64,000 nt of DNA, from contig DATJVC010000015.1 of NCBI GenBank assembly GCA_035501935.1, positions 62,001 through 126,000 of the forward strand. Reading direction: 5' to 3'. Positions 29,311-37,548 of this stretch are shown here, one piece after another. The position numbers and the translations under genes are program-made. A model generated the notes under the pieces. That model was not told the origin of the DNA. It searched no databases and worked only from the letters and a program-made list of their open reading frames with translations. Source of the DNA: Gammaproteobacteria bacterium (GTDB taxonomy: Bacteria; Pseudomonadota; Gammaproteobacteria; JAJPIJ01). Every line of letters starts with the position of its first letter. Position 1 is the stretch's first letter.

Positions 29311-29736
29311 ATGGGCACGCATGAATTGGCGCAGTCCCGGCGGCCGAGTAGGGAGATTGTGATTCTATATGGATAGATACCCATATGGGGTAAGGTATAG
29401 ACCTTGTCCAGAACGATTTCCAGCTATTTTCACTGATCGCTGCGTGCGGGTGAGTTTGCATCCGCGCCTTGACGGCGCAGGGGCGTATATTGGGTCTTGC
29501 ATCCTCCACCTGTTGCGTGCTTCCCGACATTGGATGCTGACGGAACTGGTTGCTCAGCGCTCGCCAGATTGGCAATGACGGTCATTACGGCGCGTGATGC
29601 AGAAAATTGATGGACCTGTCCCCCATTGAATTCACTGGCAGCGCAGCGAATTCTTGAGTGAACCGATTTATACTTCGAAAACGCGATAACAATCTTCGAC
29701 AGGATGGTGTGAGAGTGAAGTGGGAGATGAGTTAGG
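29311..29736. other. 426-bp gap: palindrome and a stem-loop, no convincing gene
   Basis: This gap separates the GGDEF-EAL gene (minus) from the DUF1704 gene (plus). An ATATGG-N8-CCATAT palindrome sits at 29367-29386 and an imperfect stem-loop (GAATTCACTG/CAGCGAATTC) at 29628-29653. A 69-codon frame at 29369-29578 has no ribosome site and no family resemblance and is not called. A small RNA is possible but no promoter-terminator pair is clear. Confidence 0.4.
29367..29386. promoter_or_regulatory. Operator-like palindrome upstream of the GGDEF-EAL gene
   Basis: ATATGG-ATAGATAC-CCATAT is a perfect 6-bp inverted repeat with an 8-bp spacer in a short AT-rich patch about 60 bp upstream of the GGDEF-EAL start. 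Spacing and symmetry suit a dimeric regulator. No known consensus was matched. Confidence 0.35.
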
Positions 29737-31017
29737 GTGCGCGTGACCTCCGCGGAATGGCGGCGGTTCCAGGAATGGGATCGCCGGGTCGTTGAAGCCG
29801 GTCAGGCCATCAGGGTGTTGACCACACTGGCCTGGCCGGAGTCTGTCTATGAACAGTTCAAACAAAACTGGCAGCGTGGTCAACCACGGCTGCCGGTCGT
29901 CGAGCCGGTCTCGCAGGCTTATTCCGGGCAGGTTCAACTTCTGGAGACCGTTCTTCATGAGTGTGATCGCACGCACCCAATCGGCGAATATCTCTACCTG
30001 ACGGCGAATAGCTATCTTCTTGCGGCGGAAATGCTGGCGGCGGCCGGCCATCCGCGTTTCACTGAACTTTCCATCGCGCTCTACGGGCAGCCCGGCGACG
30101 ATATCGCCCGTGGTGCCTTGACCCATCTGGATGCCGCAACCTACTTCATCGACGCCACCCGTGAATTCATGGATGCCGCCACGGTCTCGCCGCCGGTGGA
30201 GGACTTGAGCGCCGAATCCGTGTCGTCGCGTCTGCAAGATACTCTGACCGCTTTTTTCAGAGACGATGACATCCGCGTGGTGCTGGACCCGGCGATGGCC
30301 TCCAAGGCCGCCGCCGGCGCGCAACGTATCCGCATCCGCGGCGCGACACTATTCAGCGCCCTGGACGTCGCACAGTTACTCTGGCATGAAGGTTACGTTC
30401 ACATGCTGACGGCGCTCAATGGCCGCAAGCAGCCGCGGCTGACCAGCTTGAGCCTGGGCGCACCGCGCACCACATGGACCCAGGAGGGATTGGCCACCTT
30501 CTCGGAGTTGGTGAGCGGCTCCATCGATCTGAATCGAATGCGGCGGCTGGCCCTGCGTACGCGCGCGGTGCAGATGGGACTCGAGGGCGCGGATTTCCTC
30601 GACATCTACCGCTTCTTTCTCGAACAGGGCCAGGATGAGCACGAGAGTTTCCAATCCACGGCGCGCATCTTCCGCGGCGGCGATCCGCGCGGCGGCGGTG
30701 TCGTTTTCACGAAGGACGTGGTGTATCTGCAGGGCCTGATCCGCACGCACACCTTCCTGCGCAAGGCGGTGCAATCGAACAAATTCCAGTACGCGGAGCA
30801 CTTGTTCGCAGGCCGCCTGACGCTGGGCGACGTGGTGGCGCTGGAGCCGTTCTTCGAAAACGGCGATATCGCGCCGCCGCATTATGAACCGCCATGGCTG
30901 CAGAACCGCAGTACGCTGGCGGCGTATCTGAGTTATTCCGTGTTTGCCAACCGCATCAATCTGGGCACGGTCAGTCTGGATGATTTTCTATTAATGGAGA
31001 ATCGCACCGTGCGTTGA
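29737..31017 (+). CDS. DUF1704 (QEGLA-motif) putative metallopeptidase
   Basis: 426 aa, GTG start. It carries LLWHEGYVHMLTAL (H-E-x3-H) and, about 25 residues on, TQEGLATFSE, the pair that defines DUF1704 proteins annotated as flavohemoglobin expression-modulating QEGLA-motif proteins. The eukaryotic members of this family (KIAA0895/MATCAP) are zinc tyrosine carboxypeptidases using the same H-E-x3-H site with a downstream glutamate. The bacterial substrate is unknown. A GGGAG site precedes the start. Neighbours (c-di-GMP protein, cupin, FTR1) do not point to a role. Confidence 0.88.
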   Translation: MRVTSAEWRRFQEWDRRVVEAGQAIRVLTTLAWPESVYEQFKQNWQRGQPRLPVVEPVSQAYSGQVQLLETVLHECDRTHPIGEYLYLTANSYLLAAEMLAAAGHPRFTELSIALYGQPGDDIARGALTHLDAATYFIDATREFMDAATVSPPVEDLSAESVSSRLQDTLTAFFRDDDIRVVLDPAMASKAAAGAQRIRIRGATLFSALDVAQLLWHEGYVHMLTALNGRKQPRLTSLSLGAPRTTWTQEGLATFSELVSGSIDLNRMRRLALRTRAVQMGLEGADFLDIYRFFLEQGQDEHESFQSTARIFRGGDPRGGGVVFTKDVVYLQGLIRTHTFLRKAVQSNKFQYAEHLFAGRLTLGDVVALEPFFENGDIAPPHYEPPWLQNRSTLAAYLSYSVFANRINLGTVSLDDFLLMENRTVR

Positions 31018-31034
31018 ATGGTGCATTTTCAGGA

Positions 31035-31352
31035 TCACGTGCGGATGGCATCCAGACTCAGCACCGGCTCCTCGCCCACAACTTCCGCGAAATGCACCAG
31101 GCCGGCCGGGATATGCACATACTCGCCGGTTCCCAGGATTACGATCTCCGCGCCGCTGCCGATGCGGAAGCGCCCGCTCAGCACCGCATCGATCTTGTCC
31201 ACCGCGTGTGCATGGTCGTCGAAAAACGTGCCGGGCTCATAACGGTAAATACAGCAGGTATAACCGAGCGATTCCAACTTGCGGCGCAATGCGATTTCAC
31301 TGAATTCGCCGTCGCGCGCCGGATCCCAACGTTGAATCCGTAACGCGGCCAT
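31035..31352 (-). CDS. Small cupin-domain protein
   Basis: 105 aa, a single beta-barrel cupin. Metal-ligand positions are suggested by FDDHAHAVDKIDAVLSGRF (motif 1) and GEYVHIPAGLVHFAEV (motif 2). It follows the FTR1 permease by 21 bp on the same strand, so both probably share the Fur-type control region. Cupins of this size bind metals or act as small sensors or isomerases; the function is not identifiable. Confidence 0.85.
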   Translation of the reverse strand: MAALRIQRWDPARDGEFSEIALRRKLESLGYTCCIYRYEPGTFFDDHAHAVDKIDAVLSGRFRIGSGAEIVILGTGEYVHIPAGLVHFAEVVGEEPVLSLDAIRT

Positions 31353-31373
31353 GATGCCGGGGATGCTTGCCGT

Positions 31374-32180
31374 TCAGGCGGCAGCGCGATGATCAGATGG
31401 AACCCGCGGCGGGGGGGCGTGGAGCGCCATTCGATCCTTGAGCCAGGTGAACAGCAGATAAATTCCAGGCACGAATGCCAGGCTGTACGACAGCCACTCG
31501 CCATAGCGCCCCTCTGGGCCATACGGCTCTGAAAGGTTGTGCCAGTAATGATTGTCGAGGAAGGGCAGGGCCTGCGCCTCGCTGAATTCATGGAAGGCGT
31601 AGATCACCAGTTGAATGGAGAACAGCACCATGAAAATCGCCGTCACCCTGAAAAAACGCGACAGATTGACGCGATGGCCATAACGCGACCAGGCCCAGGC
31701 CATCGTTGCCGCGCACAGGACCCCCATCAACCCACCGGCCACCATGTGCACGGTGTCGCCCTCGGCGATCAACGCCGCCAGCATCGTGGCGGTCTCAATC
31801 CCTTCACGTCCGACCATGAGCAGGATGAAGACGAAGACCCCGATCGCCGCGGCAAGGGTGGTATTTGCGCTCATGCTCTGCAAACGGTTGGTGATCTCCT
31901 TCTTCATGCGCTTCCCATGCCGCAGCATGTGCACCGTGCAGGAGACGACCAATACCGACGCCAGCAACGCCAGATACCCCTCCCAGATGGGTGTCATGCC
32001 GCCGATGTGGGCCAGTACAATCCCCAGTGTCACGCTCATCAACACGGCGGTGACCACCCCCCAATTGATGGCCCGTAACAGTGGCCGGCGGCCGGTCTGA
32101 ATGAGATAGGTCGCGCTGATGGCGACGATCAGGAAGGCCTCCAAGCCTTCGCGGAAGGTGATCATGAACGTTGGAAACAC
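31374..32180 (-). CDS. FTR1-family iron permease
   Basis: 268 aa with about seven hydrophobic helices. Two iron-binding REGLE-type motifs are present: TFREGLEAFL near the N-terminus and VGREGIETATML in the middle, typical of FTR1/EfeU permeases that import iron across the inner membrane. No EfeO/EfeB partner lies next to it; a cupin gene follows instead. A Fur-box-like sequence lies 43 bp upstream of the start. Confidence 0.92.
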   Translation of the reverse strand: MFPTFMITFREGLEAFLIVAISATYLIQTGRRPLLRAINWGVVTAVLMSVTLGIVLAHIGGMTPIWEGYLALLASVLVVSCTVHMLRHGKRMKKEITNRLQSMSANTTLAAAIGVFVFILLMVGREGIETATMLAALIAEGDTVHMVAGGLMGVLCAATMAWAWSRYGHRVNLSRFFRVTAIFMVLFSIQLVIYAFHEFSEAQALPFLDNHYWHNLSEPYGPEGRYGEWLSYSLAFVPGIYLLFTWLKDRMALHAPPPRVPSDHRAAA

Positions 32181-32222
32181 GTGACGTAATCTCGCGCTGA
32201 TGTAATTACGCGTAATATTAAA

Positions 32223-32237
32223 TGAGAATTATTACTA
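32223..32237. promoter_or_regulatory. Candidate Fur box upstream of the FTR1 gene
   Basis: TGAGAAT-T-ATTACTA fits the 7-1-7 Fur consensus TGATAATNATTATCA at 11 of 14 paired positions. It lies in a sharply AT-rich pocket between the FTR1 start (32180, minus) and tRNA-Ala. Iron-dependent repression of the permease-cupin pair is the natural reading. Confidence 0.6.
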
Positions 32238-32304
32238 ATTGCAACTACAAGCTCTATAAATCAATGTCGTGGTTGCTATGGGAGACGTAAAAATTAATGA
32301 ATGA

Positions 32305-32380
<76 letters not shown>

Positions 32381-32396
32381 ACTTGAGCGGGCGCAT

Positions 32397-32402
32397 AGTG
32401 TA
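32397..32402 (-). promoter_or_regulatory. -10 element of the tRNA-Ala promoter
   Basis: On the minus strand TACACT is followed by the GC-rich stretch ATGCGCCCGC, the discriminator pattern of stringently controlled stable-RNA promoters. The -35 region is weak (TGGCAC at 17-bp spacing). Confidence 0.4.
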
Positions 32403-32471
32403 GCGATTCAACCCCGCAGGTGCCACTCCGTTTTGCACCGCGGCTTGGAATTTACGGCCTGGATTTTCCGA

Positions 32472-32499
32472 TTACCGCCATCGCTGATCCGTGTACAAT
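32472..32499 (+). promoter_or_regulatory. Promoter of tRNA-Ser
   Basis: TTACCG (32472-32477), 16 bp, then TACAAT (32494-32499), followed by the GC-rich discriminator CGCGCCCC. Predicted transcription start is near 32506, about 48 bp before the mature tRNA end. Confidence 0.5.
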
Positions 32500-32553
32500 C
32501 GCGCCCCTGACCTGCACTGCTCATCCACCGGGATCATCAGTGCGGGTCGGTTC

Positions 32554-32646
32554 GGAGAGGTGGCCGAGTGGTCGAAGGCGCACGACTGGAAATCGTGTAT
32601 ATGTCCAAAAGACGTATCGAGGGTTCGAATCCCTCCCTCTCCGCCA
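32554..32646 (+). tRNA. tRNA-Ser (anticodon GGA)
   Basis: A 93-nt class II tRNA with the long variable arm expected of serine tRNAs and an encoded CCA. The acceptor GGAGAGG pairs with CCTCTCC; the anticodon stem CACGA/TCGTG encloses loop CTGGAAA (GGA, reading UCC/UCU); the T-arm is GAGGG-TTCGAAT-CCCTC. Confidence 0.97.
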
Positions 32647-32734
32647 ATTCATGAAAGTTGCCGCAGCGCGTGAATTTTCATGAATCGGAAGAGGGAGACT
32701 CCCCAGTCCGCCCGATTCGCCGGGAGCGAATCGG
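32647..32734. repeat. Two stem-loops between tRNA-Ser and 4.5S RNA
   Basis: Immediately after the tRNA CCA, ATTCATGAAA (32647-32656) and its exact complement TTTCATGAAT (32676-32685) form a 10-bp inverted repeat. A second, tight hairpin of 9 bp with a CGGGA loop is at 32712-32734. Neither is followed by a T-run. They may act as processing or termination structures. Confidence 0.5.
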
Positions 32735-32807
32735 AACGCCGCAAAATGGCGTCCGCAGGGCGAAGGCATGGACAGCCCGGAGTAATCCTCCTCCCCGTCA
32801 GAATCAT

Positions 32808-32918
32808 GGTGGCCGCGCCGGTCCCCTCGCGACGCTACGTTGTGAATCCCGTCAGGCCCGGAAGGGAGCAGCGGTAGCAGCCGATGCGGGTGCCGGGGTG
32901 TGGCTGGCGTCGGCCGCC
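32808..32918 (+). ncRNA. ffs: 4.5S signal recognition particle RNA
   Basis: The hallmark SRP domain IV core is present (GTCAGGCCCGGAAGGGAGCA, around 32846-32865), followed by the conserved asymmetric-loop strand GCAG. The ends pair as a long helix: GGTGGCCG-CGCCGG at 32808-32821 with CTGGCG-T-CGGCCGCC near 32904-32918. Size of about 111 nt fits bacterial 4.5S RNA, which binds Ffh to target membrane proteins. It lies just upstream of dnaX, a neighbourhood common in gammaproteobacteria. Exact ends are inferred from pairing. Confidence 0.92.
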
Positions 32919-32998
32919 TCCTCATGCCATAGTTTACAGACAATTTCGGAGCAACTTTCGAGCACCGTGACGACATATTTGGCGGTAGTGATCCCATC

Positions 32999-34585
32999 AT
33001 GAGCTATCAGGTTCTGGCCAGAAAATGGCGGCCCCGCCGCTTCGAGGACATGGTGGGGCAGCAGCATGTCCTGCAGGCGCTCATCAACGCCCTCGATCAA
33101 AACCGCCTGCATCACGCCTATCTCTTCACCGGCACGCGCGGCGTGGGCAAGACCACCCTGGCGCGCATCCTGGCCAAATCGCTCAACTGCGAGCAGGGCG
33201 TGAGTTCGCGTCCCTGTGGCCAATGCTCCGCCTGCCGTGAGATCGACGAGGGCCGCTTCGTGGATCTGATCGAAGTCGATGCCGCCTCGCGCACCAAGGT
33301 GGACGAGACCCGTGAGCTGTTGGAGAACGTCGTTTATGCGCCGACGCGCGGGCGCTACAAGGTGTACCTCATCGACGAGGTGCACATGTTCTCCAATCAC
33401 AGTTTCAACGCGCTGCTGAAGACGCTGGAGGAGCCGCCGCCGCACATCAAATTCCTGCTGGCGACGACCGATCCAAAAAAACTGCCGGTAACGATCCTAT
33501 CGCGCTGCCTGCAATTCAATTTGAAGCGCCTGACGGTGGCGCAGATCGAGGCGCAGTTGGAAAAAATATTGACGCAGGAGGGCATCGCGAACGACAAGAC
33601 GGCGCGCCATCTGATCGCGGAGGCGGCGGACGGCAGCCTGCGCGACGCGTTGAGCCTGCTGGATCAGGCCATCTCCTACGGCGGCGGCGCGTTGCGCGAG
33701 CAGGAGGTCGCAACCATGCTGGGCGCCATCGATCGCCGGCAGGTCCATGAATTGCTGCGCCTGCTCGCCGAGCATGACGCCCCTGGCGCGCTGGCGCTGA
33801 CCGCGCGCGTGGCGGAAACCAGCACGGATTTCTCCAGTGTGCTCGTGGAGATGCTGAGCCTGCTGCAGCGCGTGGCCGTGGTGCAGGCGCTGGGCGCGTC
33901 AGGGACGGCGGCCGACGTGGAGGATGATCCGCAGGTGCAGGAACTGGCCCGGAGACTCTCGCCCGAGGATACGCAACTTTATTACCAAATCGCCATGGTG
34001 GGCCGGCGTGATCTGCCGCTGGCGCCCGATCCGCATGGTGGTTTTGACATGGTGCTTTTGCGCATGCTGACCTTCCAGTTGCGGCCTGGTGCGCGAACCC
34101 ATGCCAGTCCGGCGTCGTCCCCCGCTTCAAAAACTTCAGAAACTCCGGCTCCTCCATCGCCGGCGTTTGAGAGCGCGCCGGCCGCAGCCCGCGCGGAGCC
34201 GGCGGGAGAGTGGCAGGAAATGATCAACGAACTGGGATTGAATGGGCTGGTCCGCGAACTCGCGGCGCATTGCGTTTTTTTGGGGATCGACGGCGAGCAA
34301 TTCCGCCTGGCGCTGCTGCCGGCACAGGCGCATCAGCGCAACCCCCGGATTGAATCGCGGCTGGAACAGGCCATACAGGATCGCTATGGCAAACATCTGA
34401 AGCTGGTGCTGTCGGTTCAGAGCCTGGCTGCGATTGAAACGCCGGCGCAGCAACGTGATCGCCGTGAGCAGGAGGCGCAGGCCGCCGCCGCCGCCGCCAT
34501 CGAAAGCGACCCCAACGTCAAGGCGCTGCGGGAAAAGTTCGGTGCGGTGGTGGAGAACGCCACGCCGCAGCGCTCCGGGGCTTGA
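32999..34585 (+). CDS. dnaX: DNA polymerase III subunit gamma/tau
   Basis: 528 aa clamp-loader ATPase. Walker A GTRGVGKT at residues 45-52, a zinc-binding cysteine cluster ([16 protein letters not shown]), the DEVHMFS Walker B region, and sensor stretch [17 protein letters not shown]. The C-terminal tau part is rich in Ala/Pro and then matches the short domain V. No strong A-AAA-AAG slippery heptamer with a downstream stem is seen, so a frameshifted gamma product is not predicted. It is followed by ybaB and recR in the standard order. Confidence 0.97.
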   Translation: MSYQVLARKWRPRRFEDMVGQQHVLQALINALDQNRLHHAYLFTGTRGVGKTTLARILAKSLNCEQGVSSRPCGQCSACREIDEGRFVDLIEVDAASRTKVDETRELLENVVYAPTRGRYKVYLIDEVHMFSNHSFNALLKTLEEPPPHIKFLLATTDPKKLPVTILSRCLQFNLKRLTVAQIEAQLEKILTQEGIANDKTARHLIAEAADGSLRDALSLLDQAISYGGGALREQEVATMLGAIDRRQVHELLRLLAEHDAPGALALTARVAETSTDFSSVLVEMLSLLQRVAVVQALGASGTAADVEDDPQVQELARRLSPEDTQLYYQIAMVGRRDLPLAPDPHGGFDMVLLRMLTFQLRPGARTHASPASSPASKTSETPAPPSPAFESAPAAARAEPAGEWQEMINELGLNGLVRELAAHCVFLGIDGEQFRLALLPAQAHQRNPRIESRLEQAIQDRYGKHLKLVLSVQSLAAIETPAQQRDRREQEAQAAAAAAIESDPNVKALREKFGAVVENATPQRSGA

Positions 34586-34617
34586 AGAGTGCACGTTATT
34601 TCTTTCAGGATATTGCC

Positions 34618-34947
34618 ATGACGATGAAAGGTGCCTTGGGAAATTTGATGAAGCAGGCGCAGCAGATGCAGGAGAATCTGCAAAAAGCGCAGGAGGAGAT
34701 CGCACGCATGGAGGTCATCGGCGAATCGGGCGCCGGCATGGTCAAGGTGACAATGACCGGCCGGCACGACGTGCGCCGGGTGGAAATCGATCCTGCGTTG
34801 CTCAAGGATGACAGGGGCATGCTGGAGGACTTGATCGCCGCCGCCGTCAACGACGCCGTGCGGCGCGTGGAACAGGCAAGCCAGCAGCGGCTGAGCGGGC
34901 TGACGACGGGGTTGAATCTACCGCCGGGCATGAAACTTCCTTTTTAA
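34618..34947 (+). CDS. ybaB: YbaB/EbfC nucleoid-associated protein
   Basis: 109 aa; helix-rich N-terminus ([20 protein letters not shown]), the beta-hairpin core [18 protein letters not shown], and the C-terminal PPGMKLPF tail typical of the family. It forms a pincer-shaped DNA-binding dimer. Start ATG 34618 follows AGGA by seven bases. It sits between dnaX and recR as in most gammaproteobacteria. Confidence 0.96.
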   Translation: MTMKGALGNLMKQAQQMQENLQKAQEEIARMEVIGESGAGMVKVTMTGRHDVRRVEIDPALLKDDRGMLEDLIAAAVNDAVRRVEQASQQRLSGLTTGLNLPPGMKLPF

Positions 34948-34965
34948 GAACCGGCGATTGGTCGC

Positions 34966-35562
34966 GTGAAGGACGTTCCACTATTGGAGCAGTTGATCGC
35001 CGCGTTACGCTGCCTGCCCGGCGTCGGGCAGAAGACGGCGCAACGCATGGCGTTTCACTTGCTGGAGCGTGACCGGCCCGCCGGTCGTACGCTGGCAAGC
35101 ACGCTGGCAGCGGCGATGGAAAAGATCGGCAACTGCAGCCGCTGCCGCAACTTCAATGAAACCCCGCTGTGCCGCTTGTGCGCGGGCGACAAACGCGATC
35201 CATCACTTCTGTGCGTGGTCGAAAGTCCGGCGGACGTGGCCAGTATCGAACAGGCGGCGGATTACCGCGGCCTGTATTTCGTCCTGATGGGCAAGCTCTC
35301 GCCGCTGGACGGCGTGCGGCCGGAAGACCTGGGCATGGAACAACTCAATGAACGTCTCGGCGAAGGCACCGTTAACGAAGTCATCCTCGCCACCAGCGCC
35401 ACCATGGAGGGCGAGGCCACCGCGCACTACATCAGCCAGATGGCGCGCAGTCACGGCGTCCGCGCCACCCGCATTGCGCACGGTATTCCGTTGGGCGGCG
35501 AGCTCGGCTACATCGATGGCGGCACGCTGTCACACGCCATCTCCAGCCGCCGCGACATATAG
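34966..35562 (+). CDS. recR: Recombination mediator RecR
   Basis: 198 aa from GTG 34966. It contains the helix-hairpin-helix [17 protein letters not shown], the four-cysteine zinc finger CSRC-CRLC, and a Toprim domain ([14 protein letters not shown] through [21 protein letters not shown]). RecR acts with RecO/RecF to load RecA on gapped DNA. Its TAG stop overlaps the left end of the inverted-repeat element by two bases. Confidence 0.97.
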   Translation: MKDVPLLEQLIAALRCLPGVGQKTAQRMAFHLLERDRPAGRTLASTLAAAMEKIGNCSRCRNFNETPLCRLCAGDKRDPSLLCVVESPADVASIEQAADYRGLYFVLMGKLSPLDGVRPEDLGMEQLNERLGEGTVNEVILATSATMEGEATAHYISQMARSHGVRATRIAHGIPLGGELGYIDGGTLSHAISSRRDI

Positions 35563-35707
35563 CAGATTGACGCAAAACTACTGCGGAGCCCGTCTGCGTT
35601 GTTGCTGCTCGCTCAAAAGCTCGCCGTACTGCCTTTGTACTGTCTCACTTTTTCGCTCGCGGCGCCTAGCAGCCGGGCTTCCTCAAAACGTTTTGCGTCA
35701 ATCTGCT
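35561..35707. repeat. 147-bp MITE/REP-like element with 18-bp perfect terminal inverted repeats
   Basis: AGCAGATTGACGCAAAAC (35561-35578) and its exact complement GTTTTGCGTCAATCTGCT (35690-35707) bound an internal segment with a second set of near-complementary arms (GGAGCCCG and CGGGCTTCC). The interior includes the GCTCGCCGTACTGCCTTTGTACTGTC type of sequence. There is no ORF. It fills the gap between the convergent recR and M48 protease genes and could fold into one long hairpin acting as a two-way terminator. No target-site duplication is evident. Confidence 0.85.
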
Positions 35708-35715
35708 GATTGTTA

Positions 35716-36972
35716 TCACGCCGTCGATGGATTAAGGCGGCGCTGCAGATAGGCGACGCGCAACGGCGCCGGCGGATGCGAGTCGTGATAGGCGGAGTAG
35801 AGCGGGTCCGGCGTCAGCGTATTGGCATTCTCCCGGTACAGCTTCACCAGCGCCCGCACCAGCGCGCGGCCGTCGCTTTGTTCAATTGCATAATCATCAG
35901 CCTCAAACTCATGCCGCCGCGACATCCAGGCGCCGAGCGGTTGCAGCAGGAACGTGAAGTGCGGGCTGATGAGCAGGAAGATCATCAACGCGGCGTGCGC
36001 GGAAGATTGCGATATCCCCACGCCGGCGTAAAACCACGGCTGCACAATCAGCCAGCCCAGGATGGCCAGTCCCGCCAGGCTGAGCGCCGCCATCAGCAAC
36101 AGACGCTTGATGACGTGGCGGCGGCGGAAGTGGCCCAGTTCGTGCGCCAGCACCGCCTCTATTTCCTCCGGAGCCAGTTCCTTGAGCAGCGTGTCGAAAA
36201 ACACGATGCGCTTGTGGCGTCCGAAGCCGGTGAAGTAAGCGTTGCCGTGGCTGGAGCGTTTGGAGCCGTCCATCACGAACACCCCGTCGGAGGTGAATCC
36301 GGTGCGACGGAGCAGCGCCTCAATGCGTTGCACCAGCCCCAGGTCGGCAAGCGGACTGAAACGGTTGAACAAGGGCGCGATTATTGCGGGATATGCCCAC
36401 TGCATGAGCAGATTGAATCCCATCCACAAGGCCCAGACTTTGAGCCACCACCAGGCGCCGGCCAGCTGCATCAACCACAGCACCCCCGCGGCGAACGGCC
36501 CGCCCAGGATCAGCAGCAATATGGCGCTCTTGAGCATATCGCCGATGAAGGTGACCGGCGTGGTGCGATTGAAACCGAAGCGCTGTTCGATTACAAAGGT
36601 GCGGTAGATCGACGCCGGCAGATCGAGCAGGGCCATGAGCAGGAAGGCCGAGAGCAGGAAGGCGACGCCCAGCGCGAGTGGTGAATGCAACCAACCGCGC
36701 CAGAATTGATCAAGCAGGTTGAGGCCGCCGCCGAGCGTCCAGGCCAGCAGCAGCAGGACGCCGATGGTGGACTCGATCATGCCGAAGCGGATGCGGGCGA
36801 CGTTATAATCAGCGGCCTTCTGGTGGGCGGCCAGCGGGATGAAGGTTTCGAAGGCCGGTGGCACGCGGTCGCGATGGGCGAGAATGCGCCGGATCTGGCG
36901 GCGGTCCAGCCACAGTTGCACCACCCAGTGCAGGCCCAGCGCGCTGATGAAAATTAACGAAAATGTATTCAT
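35716..36972 (-). CDS. M48 (Ste24/CAAX-type) membrane metalloprotease
   Basis: 418 aa with about six or seven hydrophobic helices. The zinc motif [10 protein letters not shown] is in the second half, with the third ligand region [10 protein letters not shown] about 70 residues on. The first half ([14 protein letters not shown]) matches the Ste24 subfamily, as does [21 protein letters not shown]. In bacteria such proteins are thought to act in membrane protein quality control. It is divergent from orn by 21 bp. Confidence 0.95.
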   Translation of the reverse strand: MNTFSLIFISALGLHWVVQLWLDRRQIRRILAHRDRVPPAFETFIPLAAHQKAADYNVARIRFGMIESTIGVLLLLAWTLGGGLNLLDQFWRGWLHSPLALGVAFLLSAFLLMALLDLPASIYRTFVIEQRFGFNRTTPVTFIGDMLKSAILLLILGGPFAAGVLWLMQLAGAWWWLKVWALWMGFNLLMQWAYPAIIAPLFNRFSPLADLGLVQRIEALLRRTGFTSDGVFVMDGSKRSSHGNAYFTGFGRHKRIVFFDTLLKELAPEEIEAVLAHELGHFRRRHVIKRLLLMAALSLAGLAILGWLIVQPWFYAGVGISQSSAHAALMIFLLISPHFTFLLQPLGAWMSRRHEFEADDYAIEQSDGRALVRALVKLYRENANTLTPDPLYSAYHDSHPPAPLRVAYLQRRLNPSTA

Positions 36973-36993
36973 GATGATAAGGGGGAGCGGTGT

Positions 36994-37536
36994 ATGGCGG
37001 CGTCTGCCGGCAATTTAATCTGGATCGATCTGGAGATGACCGGTCTTAATCCGGATCGGGATTATATCATCGAGATCGCCACGCTCGTGACCGACGCGCA
37101 GTTGAACATCATCGCCGAGGGACCGGTCATCGCGATCCATCAGGATGACACGGTGCTGAATGCCATGGACGCCTGGAACACGGCGCAACACAACAAATCC
37201 GGACTGGTCAAGCGCGTGCGCGAGAGCGCGTTGCGCGAAGCCGATGCCGAGCAGCAGACACTGGCGTTCCTGAGCCAGCACGCGCTGCCCAATACCTCAC
37301 CCATGTGCGGCAACAGCATCTGCCAGGATCGGCGCTTTCTCCACCGCCACATGCCCGCGCTGGAAAAATTTTTCCATTACCGCAATCTCGACGTCAGCAC
37401 CATCAAGATCCTGGCCAAGCATTGGGCGCCGGCCATGCCGGCCTTCGAGAAGGAATCCGTGCATCTGGCGCTGGACGACATTCGGGATTCGGTCGCGGAA
37501 CTCAAACACTACCGTACACATTTCTTCAAATGTTGA
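36994..37536 (+). CDS. orn: Oligoribonuclease
   Basis: 180 aa DEDDh exonuclease. The acids are in [14 protein letters not shown] (DxE), [11 protein letters not shown] (D) and [10 protein letters not shown] (H-D). Orn degrades dinucleotides to mononucleotides and also clears pGpG, the product of c-di-GMP hydrolysis, which is relevant given the EAL protein in the window. The following nnrD/E gene begins 12 bp later. Confidence 0.98.
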   Translation: MAASAGNLIWIDLEMTGLNPDRDYIIEIATLVTDAQLNIIAEGPVIAIHQDDTVLNAMDAWNTAQHNKSGLVKRVRESALREADAEQQTLAFLSQHALPNTSPMCGNSICQDRRFLHRHMPALEKFFHYRNLDVSTIKILAKHWAPAMPAFEKESVHLALDDIRDSVAELKHYRTHFFKC

Positions 37537-37548
37537 GACGGCCCTGAC

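Noticed and set aside
29369-29578. 69-codon ORF in the gap after the GGDEF-EAL gene
   Set aside because: No ribosome site, no recognisable family, and it overlaps a palindrome that looks regulatory.
29613-29653. GGACCTGTCCCC plus GAATTC stem-loop, and a similar GGGGACGTACCAC at about 41536, as RAYT-type REP fragments
   Set aside because: The resemblance to REP tails is from memory and short; no RAYT transposase gene is in the window and the two copies share only a few bases.
33473-33482. A-rich run in dnaX as a programmed frameshift site
   Set aside because: It encodes the conserved PKK of the [13 protein letters not shown] segment in the ATPase core, far upstream of where tau/gamma frameshifting occurs, and lacks a following stem.
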